A DNA stretch of 64,000 bases from Acanthaster planci. Lineage: Eukaryota > Echinodermata > Asteroidea > Valvatida > Acanthasteridae. The position numbers and the translations under genes are program-made. The notes beneath the pieces were generated by a model that was given only the letters and a program-made list of their open reading frames with translations, searched no databases and was not told the origin of the DNA. How positions within the stretch are numbered: the stretch's first letter is position 1; each line of letters opens with the position of its first letter. The DNA lies in assembly GCF_001949145.1 (NCBI RefSeq), contig NW_019091373.1, forward strand, positions 2,170,987 through 2,234,986, in the 5' to 3' direction. Shown here piece after piece: positions 10,201-20,142 of this stretch.

Positions 10201-11034
10201 ATCTTGCTATTACCTTCTTGAATCTTGGCGTTCACCCAAATGCTATGAGGGCCTGCTACACTGACAGATTGATGCAATAACCATCATGGCAACCAGATTA
10301 CGCTCAGGGTTGCTGAATATTCAGAGAGCGTTTTCCCGGAAGCAGCTGAGAAAAACTGGGTTGACTCTTTCAACCTGGCAAAAGGAATTACTTAACCACA
10401 CAAACAAGCCCACAAGATATGGCCAGACAAACCCATCTGAAAAGAAAACTAATTCCACAATCCCACATCTGACTTGATTGTTAATACACATGTCACTTTT
10501 GCTGCGGAAAGTACTTGTGTTCTTGACACCATCTACGTTAAACAATCTCCAAACTAAGCACTTTATAAGAAAATTTGTCATGGGGCCATATCAATTAAGA
10601 TAACTGCCTTACAGCAGTAGGGAGAAAAATTATGAGAACATTTGTTACTCACACATCTATTTACGAAATTGGAAGACATCCAACAGAGTGATTTTCATTG
10701 CTATTTGCTGGCTCTTCTATTGTGAACAGTCTAGGAAATGGACGGGGCTTAGGAAACATTGTAACTGTTTGGAAAATGATGATGCATTGCGTTGGAGATT
10801 TTTGCCACCTCTCTGTGTAAATGTCTCACTGAGCAATCTGCTAAACTTTGCTACAAACACAGGAGACGGTCATTACAACAGTTCAATTGCGAGTCATATA
10901 TTTCTCCTTTCTGCCACCGGATAAACTAAACTGACTGCTTTAGAGAACCTAGCGGCACTTTTCACCTTTGGAAGAACATCCACACTTCCAAGCAAGCACA
11001 AGGCAATCACTTTTTCATGAAATCTTCACACAGA

Positions 11035-11057
11035 GTGTAATGATGACATCATTACAC
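11035..11057. repeat. 23-bp near-perfect palindrome
   Basis: The arms GTGTAATGATG and CATCATTACAC are exact reverse complements around one central A. Each arm includes a TAATGAT homeodomain-like core. It could be a dimeric binding site or a chance palindrome. Confidence 0.45.
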
Positions 11058-12270
11058 ACATAGCAAGAGCATTCCCTTCAGCAGGTACCATACTGATGGC
11101 TCTAGGCAACGGGAACATTCAAACAAAATTCTTCCTTTCAGAAATGCTTCATTAAAAAGCAAACCAGGGACCTGCCCCCAGTGCAAGCATGATTTAAGAC
11201 CTGGCGGGCAAGAGATCACAAGGTAGCAAGTCTTGAAAAGGATTCATTGACTCGGTGGGAATGTTTCTGGATCCTGCTGGGAAGAACCTGCTTAGATATC
11301 AACATCTCGATATTTTTATAATAAGGAATGGATGTGCTCCGTTCTTATTTGGAAAGTATTTTCTTCCACTTTTTGTCTCCTGTTTCAGGTCACCGTTCCT
11401 GTACACAACAGTAACGATTGCAATGACAGACAACAGGAAATTTTGTTCAAGTTACTTTCAAAGCTGACTGATAAGTTAAGGTGGAAGATCTGTTTATGTC
11501 CAACACTTTATACTACTTACTTTGTGGGTTTCTTTCATTTCTTTTAAGAGGAGGAAGGAATCCTGTTTTTTTGGGGGGGGGGCTTAGGTTACAGATGCTA
11601 AATAGGTAAAATTGAATAAAATAAGCTGTACATATTCGAGAATTAAAGAAGTTGTGTGGTGTGAAAGACATCTGTTGCATACTAATGAGATGGGTATTAA
11701 CCTTGAAACAATCAGGTATCCCACTACCCATATAAATAAGTAATATAGTGCATATCATCTCAGTGAGTGCATGAATCTTTCAATTCTCACACAGTGAACT
11801 GCACTTTGGTGGTGTGATGGAAGTGCGATATTGAAAAAGGGGGAGGGGCATGTGATATACAATAGGAGGTGGTACTTCTATTACTTCTTGTACTTCTATT
11901 AGAATGATCAGTGGGGATAAAAGAAGCAGATTTCACTGAGATAGATCGGCTCCTTTGCACCATCTTATTCCACCTGAATATACCAATGCCACCATTGGAT
12001 ATCCAGTTTTCAACTTACACCACTTGTGACCCATTTTGAATATGAAACAGAAACAAGAAGTTCATGCACAATGTCGATATTGGAGGTACCTACACATAAA
12101 TGTGCACGAGAAAAATGCAGCAAAGTTCCAATTCTTACCCAGAATTTTGCACTGCTGTTCAGTTGATTGCCACTTACTTCCATTTCTTAAGCTGTTGACA
12201 TTTAGTTTTAAAATATCTTTAAATGTTTGGCAAAATGTTTTACTTTGCAATAATGTAAACCAACCATTTC

Positions 12271-12480
12271 AACACATTCTACCTAACTGTTGTTGACATG
12301 GTTACATGTTGCTTTACCAAACAAATAAAACAAAAACATAAATAAATATCGTTGAAGGTTTCCGCAAGAAGATTCAACACATTCTACCTAACTGTTGTTG
12401 ACATGGTTACATGTTGCTTTACCAAACAAATAAAACAAAAACATAAATAAATATCGTTGAAGGTTTCCGCAAGAAGATTC
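12271..12480. repeat. Exact 105-bp tandem duplication
   Basis: 12271-12375 and 12376-12480 are identical at every base. The unit starts AACACATTCTACC and ends AAGAAGATTC. The lack of any difference means a very recent duplication, an allelic variant or an assembly join artefact. The flanks (TTTC before, AGAAC after) are single-copy. Confidence 0.95.
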
Positions 12481-12825
12481 AGAACTGGGGAAAATGGAAG
12501 TGGAGTTCAACAGCAAGGGAGTTGACAGCCGCACAGCCAACCAAATACTCCAGTTGTCTGTATCACTTTGCATCTATCTTTTAAGTCCCGATGCTATGGA
12601 TGGCTGGCTGCCTGCATAGCTAATGTCTGTTCCAGTTACTAAAACACCCGTAAATTGTGGAGAGAGATGGGCTCTTATGACTTTTAAAGAGTGTTAAAAT
12701 GAAGAGGGAATTACGTGTAGGTTGAGTGTCTAGTTGTGTTGGGATGAGGATAAGTAGGTTACGGTGTGGGATGAAGGACTGAACACAAAAACATTCGCTC
12801 AGAGTAAATCAAACAGAGGTGGAGC

Positions 12826-13008
12826 TACAATCCTGGACAAATCTCATTGGAACATGCCTCCCCTCGCCCCCTGTCAATATTGTTTCTCATTGGGTAAGCT
12901 GGGCTTAATCTTGGTCCAATAAATGACCGCAATATTGAATGGGGGAGAGGGGGGATCTTTTCACAGCGTTTCCCACAAGGTGTTCCAACTATTTTATCCA
13001 GGATTGTA
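12826..13008. mobile_element. MITE-like fold-back element with TA target-site duplication
   Basis: TA at 12826-12827 and TA at 13007-13008 bound a 179-bp element. Its left end reads CAATCCTGGACAAA and its right end, complemented, reads CAATCCTGGATAAA. The similarity extends inward through TTGGAACA, C-rich blocks and TCAATATTG, so almost the whole element can fold into one hairpin. A TA duplication with inverted ends is the signature of Tc1/mariner-type elements. No coding capacity is present, so it would have been moved in trans. Confidence 0.75.
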
Positions 13009-13759
13009 GGACTTGGGGGGGGGGAGAAGGGGGGAGTGAGTAGTTATTCACGGCATTCAGGGGACAAGTTCTTTTGTAAGGGAAATTTAAACCGAGTTGT
13101 GGGGACATTTCTGAGTCCCTACAAAGTTTTCGGCCCACACAAAATAAGTAAAAATGTTGAGCGTATGTCTCCACAACTACGGTGCGGGAGTACATGAACA
13201 CACACTTTGTTTTACATACAAAGTGTGGACATTCCTTTGTGTTCCTATGGTTAAGGTACATGTAAATGATTCTTTTTCTCCCACTTGGATAACTCTTTCA
13301 AGCTGGATTTTTGATTATGATTTCCAGGACTTTTCCCTCTTCATTTTGCCACAATAACCTTGACCCCAAAACACATCTGAAACTGTTTTTCAGCGAGGGG
13401 AAAACATTTTTTGGACATGTGCCAAGGTAACACGCAATGCCAAGGTACCCTGCATTATGTGGACTTCCTTTATGCCTATACACAGAACACACACAGAACA
13501 CACACCTCATGCAATATGCCAAAATTTGAAATATTGTGTGACATCGTTCCAGTGAAAAGAAGCAGATATTTTGAATTAATCAGAGGAAAATTGATTAAGG
13601 TGCCGGTGAAGTGATTGCTACAAGAAAATTGGATTCCGTTTTTCCAACACTGTCAATATATCTATTAAAGCAAATGGAAAAAGACCACCTAAGTTAAAGG
13701 GAATTTAGTCAAGTATACACTTGTTTAACTTGTTACAAAGACATTGAACAAGTCACATG

Positions 13760-13840
13760 GCCTGACAGTTTGATCCCTGCAAGATCCTTCTCAGCCCCTG
13801 TGAAGGATTCTGTTGGGTCTGAAATGTCAGGCTTACTGAC
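13760..13840 (+). ncRNA. Possible decayed hammerhead-ribozyme motif of a retroelement
   Basis: The segment carries a degraded core order: CTGTGAA (13798-13804, for the consensus CUGANGA), AGGATTCTGTTGGGTCT as a weak stem II, GAAA (13821-13824), then a perfect GTCAG/CTGAC hairpin (13826-13830 with 13836-13840). An outer pairing also exists: GCCTGACA at 13760-13767 with TGTCAGGC at 13825-13832. Hammerhead motifs of the form CTGACGA-AGGATAC-GTATCC-GAAAC are known in animal Penelope-like elements and retrozymes, and this reads as a worn copy of one. The core substitution and short stem II suggest it no longer cleaves. No element body was recognised beside it. Confidence 0.35.
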
Positions 13841-15999
13841 CTGTACAAATTGTATATTAACTCCAGTCAGTTGGTAATTTGCAACTCATGATTGCTTTTG
13901 CTTAAAGAAGAAAAGGAAATGCCTACTCTGCCCTTTTTGGAGATCGCCGATCACTCAAGTGCGTTTTCTGTTATCTAGCGATGAAAGTAAAACTCATCGG
14001 GGAAAGAAAACAAAACTTTATCAGAGCCTGAGAGGCTGAATTGCTTAGACAAATACAAAGCCATTATAACGGCTCGATAATCAGACTGAAGTGACATTGT
14101 TCGAGGAAGGAAATGAAAAGACAACAGTCTGATTAGGAAGATGGCATTTGTTGTTTCGAACTGCTGTATTAAAGAGAAGAAAACACAATCACGCTTGGTT
14201 GAATAAAAAGCTGCCGGGACAATTGCCTCATCAAGCTGATGGCAAATTGGAGAGGGGGATGGAAACCTTTTTTTTCTGATGAAAGGAAACAAGCTTGAGG
14301 AAGTGGACTCGGGGGAATCTTGCTTTACGGTGATATCATCTGAAAATTGTCACAGGGATAATATAAGAAGTCATTACCACAATGCTTTGTCAGTCCAGTG
14401 TACGCCTACACACCAATGAATGATTTGACTTATTTGCAAGATGAGCCATTCAGTCTGGCAAAAGTCTGGACCATGAATGAAAAATGGACAGGAAATGAAA
14501 AAAGAAGAAGAAAAAAACAGAGACTTTAAAGAGACAGTTAAATAATGCAAGAAAAATATTACCGAGGGACAGACCAACACAGCCAGGCAGAGTAGGCTGA
14601 AGATGACACGTGTCAGCTGTGCTGTGTTGGCTATGTAGGATGAGTTATGACAGCATATAAAACCAATGACAATGGCCACCAATGCAAGCCATCAAAAATG
14701 CAATGATGTAGTCTACGACCAATCCTCCATTCCTAGAAGCCTCCCCTCCCACTCTGGCCATCGCAATTTGGCACCAACAAAATTATCCAGTGCCTACGCG
14801 AGTCAACGGTAGCCGAGCCTGCACTCTGCGGTTAGGCTCCATCCGAATGCGGGCACGCAATCAGCCAAGTTGCAGCTTCATTAGGACTAATTTGCTGATC
14901 AGTGGCCTACATCCTTTTATTTCAGCCTTTGTGTTAGCATTTGAGCAAGAGCAAGAGGCACAGCAGGGAAGCTTCCGGGTTTGTCAAAATGCCCACTGAT
15001 GTCGTCAGGCTGTCGGCATGTAAGACAATTAGGGTAGGTTGTCTTTGCATCTTCCCTGCCCTGCCTGCCCTTTCGGTTATACAGCTACAGACCTGCATCA
15101 CAGGGAGACCTCGAAGAGCACACGATGAAACAAGTTGGCATGGCCTCTGGGAGGATGACTTTTCTGGGAAGCGAACAAGGTTGAGGGAAAGCAGGATGGA
15201 AATGCCAGGCACGATGACAGACACAGTCATACAAGGCACTCATGGGCGGGGGATCAAACAGTTCATCATCCCGTGTCATTTCATCACACGTATAAAAACA
15301 GGAGATAGCCACCATGTTTTGTAATTCACCATTAAACATTCTTCCAAGAGCCCCTTCTGTAATTTTGTTTGAACCCAAAAGAAAAGAAATGAGAAAGAAC
15401 ATCAAACAGGCATGTGTACATTAAGACATCCCTGAGAAATATCTCCTGTAAAAAAACACACAGCTCTTAAAGATAGCCAGCAAGAAAGAACAAATTGTTT
15501 TGGCGGAAACAAATCTTTTATATTTTTCCTTCTTTGAACATTTGATGCAACCTTTTTTCTTTGCTAATCAACCTAAGCATCCAGCACTCCTCCAAACCCT
15601 GTATGTTGCTGATCCCGGAGTTTTCACTGTGGGGTGGACAAGACGTGAGGTCAAGACACACACAGACCAACTGGCCCATATGGAGAGCTGCAATGTTCGG
15701 CATTTTATGACATTCTTGCTGCCACCATCCAATTTTGTGCCCCAAATTTGTTGGTCTTGAAGGAAAATCTTAATTTTTGCCTACCCCTCACCCACTTTTT
15801 GTCATAAATTTCAATGCAACTTAGTTTAGACCTTGCAAAGCTCTCCATCCCTTTGTTTTGTAATTGAGAAGGTCCAAACAAGGGATGCATGATGGCTATT
15901 TTGGAGCCCCCCCAAAATGGGACACTTTAAAGTCTCAGAATTTTCTTAAGGCCAAAAATCTTCTGCACAATAAGGAACATGGAAGGTACAGGGTCAGCA

Positions 16000-16058
16000 T
16001 TAACCCTAACAGTCCTCAATCCTGCACCTGTTGGAGGACAGAGGACTGTTAAGGTTAA
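16000..16058. repeat. 18-bp stem hairpin
   Basis: TTAACCCTAACAGTCCTC (16000-16017) and GAGGACTGTTAAGGTTAA (16041-16058) are inverted repeats with 17 of 18 positions pairing, around a 23-base loop. It may be a transposon relic or a structured RNA. No flanking duplication was found. Confidence 0.55.
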
Positions 16059-17472
16059 GGCAGCTTAAAGAGTGCCCTCTACCATCATGCATAATGTGCA
16101 CATGGACTGTTTCACAGAGGAATGGTTCCCACGGTCCATCTCAAGGACCCATCTCTCCATCATCGCAAACTTTAGGTAATCTCTCTCGAATTTTGGACAA
16201 CCATGTGTTGCACTGATCACTAGTTACAATGCTTTGTACTAGCTATCTACAAAACGGTAATATCTTTCAAATGAGCATCATCTCCACTACTTTCCCATCT
16301 GCTCATCATCGCCACTCTCGTCCTTGCTGGACAGTGATTACAGCTCGCGGGAGGGCTACGTATTGACATCCACTTGTCCTTATGCGCACCGCTGTCCCTA
16401 AGCACGTTGCCGACCTTCCTGAACTGCACGGGAGTGCAGCACTTCTGATTAAATCTCAACCTTAACACGCAATAACCCCAGCAAACGTGCCACAAGCTGA
16501 AGACTGCCACTTATATTAAAATACTCTGACTTTTTTGTTTAGACTGAAATGTGTCTGGCCTTCCCAAAGCATTTGCTTAAGGTCATTGTCCATTTTCATT
16601 TGCATTTTCCAAACAGGTCTATCTCTTATTAAAAGGAGCCATATTGGATGGGGAATGAAGTATCCTCTCATGGAATTTTCCTCACAGTGAGGGAATATCT
16701 CCTCAAAACAGAACTGAAGAGGACAATCCTCATTAATACCTTTATTTCCCCCGTGGTAGCCTGCTGTGGATATATTTGAATGCTAGCCACAAGAAGAAAG
16801 GTTAATATTATACACGTATGTACTGCGCGCTAAGTAAAAATAAGTACTCTCCCTTGAGATCTGCTGACTGTGATGCCCTGCACTGGGCATAGGGTCTCCC
16901 TCTGATGTCTGTCATTCCTTGAAAGGTAACATTCAAAGGAAAATTGGGAAACTTTGAAAAGAAGGAAGCCCCCCCAAAAAACACCTCTACCCAACCAGTT
17001 TAATATTTCTCGATAAATGAGTGTTTTTGTGGAAAAGCTTTTTCTAAATATATTCTAAAATAAACACGGCAAAATTAGAAAAGTCACTTTGCTATGTTTT
17101 CTTCATTTGTCCTTTTAAGTTTCCATTTCAATACTTCAGTCCCATCCAGGGTGTGAAATTGTCCATTATGCAATAGTTGCCTGCTGTTGTGGCTGTGTAG
17201 GGGTCCATGGTACACCGCTGTCCATGGTGTTTTGTACACTGGAGGGGGAAAATGGCACCCTATAGGCTTTGCTTGTGGTAGCCATTGCCAACAGAACCCA
17301 TTATCCCGTCACAACAAGGCAACATTCTTTTGTAATACCACGGAAATCCGACTTGCATAGAAACAGCCCCCTAATTGGTTGAAAAGAGCCATGTTGGTGG
17401 GGAGTGCTCATTTGTTGGTAGCAATGCCACTGCAGTGCAGTTCCCAACAGAGGAAAACTGCACCCTCTCTGG

Positions 17473-17700
17473 CAGTGGTGTAACTAGGATTTTCCTGATG
17501 GGGGGGCACATTGGGGCACCAGCATCTAATAGGGGGGGGCACAAGCTTTCAGTGGTGTGTTTTTGGGGGGCAAGTTTTTGTTAGCCTTGTTTAACATCCA
17601 GTTCTCCATTTGTTTTTTGTCAGGGGGGGGTGTTGCACCTGGTGGGGGCACCGGGAATTTGTGGGGGCACAGATTTTACGAATGCAAGAGGAAGAAGTAA
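17473..17700 (+). mobile_element. Probable DNA-transposon terminus, CAGTGGTGTAACTAGG type
   Basis: The segment opens CAGTGGTGTAACTAGG and continues with repeated GGGGGCAC phrases (near 17502, 17531, 17642 and 17663). CAGTGGCGTAACTAGG-like starts followed by G-rich subterminal repeats are common ends of animal DNA transposons. I could not find the matching inverted end downstream, so this is probably a fragment. Confidence 0.35.
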
Positions 17701-17950
17701 AATACATTTTACGTCACAATGCATTTCATTGAAACTGTTTTCACCAACAAAATATTTAGTTAAGTGAATTAAACAAAACTGATTAATCGGTAGGGAGTAC
17801 CATAATTGTTTTGATATTTCTGAAAATTTTTTTCCAGAAAGCTATCCAATTCTGTTGTGGGTAACGTCTGATCTGCGGGATCTCCCCCATCATGCCTGTG
17901 GCAATGTAGAGATGCCAGAATTGCTGTGATGCCACATGTACAGAAAGTTA

Positions 17951-20142
17951 CAGGGTTGGCTGATTTAAATCATCTTGATTTAAATCACCTTGATTTAAAT
18001 CAAATGATTTTTTTGAAAAAAATCACTGATTTAAATCAACATACATGTATTTAATGTTTTGGGTAAAAAGGCAAAAAAGTTTCAATGTTTGATTTCCTTT
18101 TTACTGCTTAAAAATGTTTAAAAGTTTTGCACAATTCAAACGTCCTTTGCTGTAACTGTCAAAAACAGTTAAAATTCCTTCCACTTGATTCCCCCAATAC
18201 ACAGATACATATGGGAAATTTGACTGGTTTTGACTGATAGGACAACTGGTTCAAGAATGTGTCTTTGCATAGGAGGGTTAAACAGCAACCCCCCTCTGTA
18301 AGCCTTCCAGTTCCGAGTATTAAAGAAGTATGAATTCTACCAAAAATCTGGGTTGGCAAGATTTTATGTTCAATTATGTCCACTTGTTTCAATTTAAATC
18401 AGCTTTTGGGATTCAGTAAGTGTATTTGGGGCGAAGGATTTACAATCATGATTTAATTTTACTTCATTTAAATTGCCCACTTCAGAGTTTAACCATAGAG
18501 GAAGGACATAGGAGTTAGAACTCTGGTACTTCAAAGTGCTAGATGAGCATTGCCGCTGGTCAGACAAACAATAGTAAACATTCTAAAAATGCCTGATCAC
18601 TGCCTGCAGCTTGGCCAGTAATAGCCTAGCAATATTTTGGGTGTTTTGTTTGCAATTAACTACAACATATCACGGTGACCAGAAAATAGAGAGCAAAAAG
18701 TCTCTAACATTAGATCTACTTTTGCAATCATGAATAAACTTTTTATTTTGATACGCTGTTCCATTATCCATGTAATATTTGCAATTTTTTTTGTATCTCC
18801 TAACCATCAGTTTTCAAAGTCTTTGTATGAATTTGGCTAAGACCGGCCAACATGTTGACCATCACTGGACAGTTATGTTCATAACAAACAAAACGTTTCT
18901 TTCATCACAAGGAGTGCCCAAGAGATCTGAAATACCTTTTTGTATAAATGCCGTAAAAAAATGATTCAAATAAAACACAATATCTTATAAACAACTTGGC
19001 TATTCATTCCCCAAACTCCAGAAGAAAGTGTTCCATAAGGGCAATGACTGCGCATGAACACTAAGGGCACACAGCCTAATATAAGCAACTGCGCAAGCAT
19101 TAAATTTGATGTTGTTTTCAGGTTAACCAAGCACCATCGATGGCATGAATATTCAACTTCCTATACTGCAGTGTACAATGTTTTAAGGATGCAGATTACC
19201 AGTGAAAAATTGCGGTAATGATCATAGGGTACAAAGGGGGCTTATGGTTGTGAAACAGGTGGTGAGTAGCAAGCATTCGCTGCGTTCTGGCCATGGACGT
19301 ACCGGACATGCCAGAAAGCGGTAATTGGTCAGATGTTACAGCCCGGGCAGTTCAAACTCCTTCTGTATCCTTTCTCCATGGTTTAACATGGTAAAATATC
19401 AGTGAACATCAACCTCTTACATCTCTAGAAGTATACACATATTTACTTAAGATTAGAAACGTTAGTCCTCAACGTTGCCGTTACATGTAATAAAATGATT
19501 TTTAATCAAGCCTAAGTCAATTGCTCTGTGGAGCTGGATCACAAACAAAATGAGACTGCTTTCTGCGCACAGAGCAAGGTAAAATACCAGCATTTTGTAC
19601 ATGTACACATGTACATGTAGCATGCAAAATAAATGCATGCACCTGTTCATTGCATGTTTCTCACTCATTAGTCATTTGATGCATGTATAAGTATCCTATT
19701 AACAAATCTTGTGAACTCTACTTTTGGCAAAACTTAAAGAGTTCAGTTTAAAACCTGGTTTGCACTTTCTACCTGGTATCCATGTACATGCATGTGCTTG
19801 TCTGTGAAGGAAGTGTCTTAGCTGCGGGTACATGTACTGGTAGGTGTTATACCGCATGCATTTCACCAAGGCTAAGACATGGTGGTTTGTGAATTTAATC
19901 AAATTACTTGATTTAAATTTCTTAATTTAAATCCAAATTTGTTTAATTTTGTCACAAAACAATACATAAAAGAAACTATTACACATGCAGCTAATGTGCT
20001 TGCTTTTGAAAAGACATTTGAGCCAACTTGTCTCAAATTTTATAAAAATAAAAAAGAATCTGATATAAATAAAAAAATTCTGATTTAAATACAAAAACGA
20101 TTTTTTTTCATTAAGAAAAAATAAAAAAAATCAACAACCCTC
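17951..20142. mobile_element. 2.2-kb non-autonomous hAT-like element with GATTTAAATC subterminal repeats
   Basis: The left end reads CAGGGTTGGCTGATTT. The right end, complemented, reads GAGGGTTGTTGATTT, giving short imperfect inverted ends. TGATTTAAATC occurs at 17961, 17976 and 17991 (15-bp spacing) and again at 18027. TTTAAAT motifs recur near the right end (about 19911-20095), and one lies at 18394. The flanks GAAAGTTA and AGAAGTTC share 5 of 8 bases, a weak sign of the 8-bp duplication expected for hAT. No transposase is encoded. The interior is unremarkable apart from TACATGTA palindromes around 19600. The exact ends are uncertain. Confidence 0.5.

Larger units (their letters stand above)
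9656..12270. other. Gene-free stretch
   Basis: I find no coding segment with recognisable similarity. It contains a 27-bp tandem repeat (10130-10200), a 23-bp near-perfect palindrome (11035-11057) and a G-run near 11571. Confidence 0.4.
13009..17472. other. Gene-free stretch
   Basis: I find no supported gene. Overlapping open frames on both strands near 14940-15400 resemble no protein I know. Features inside are a hammerhead-like motif (13760-13840) and an 18-bp hairpin (16000-16058). There are G-runs near 13013. Confidence 0.4.

Noticed and set aside
14934-15405. Overlapping open frames on both strands, about 100-127 codons
   Set aside because: No family resemblance, no clear splice sites and equal openness on both strands, so probably chance in a GC-richer patch.
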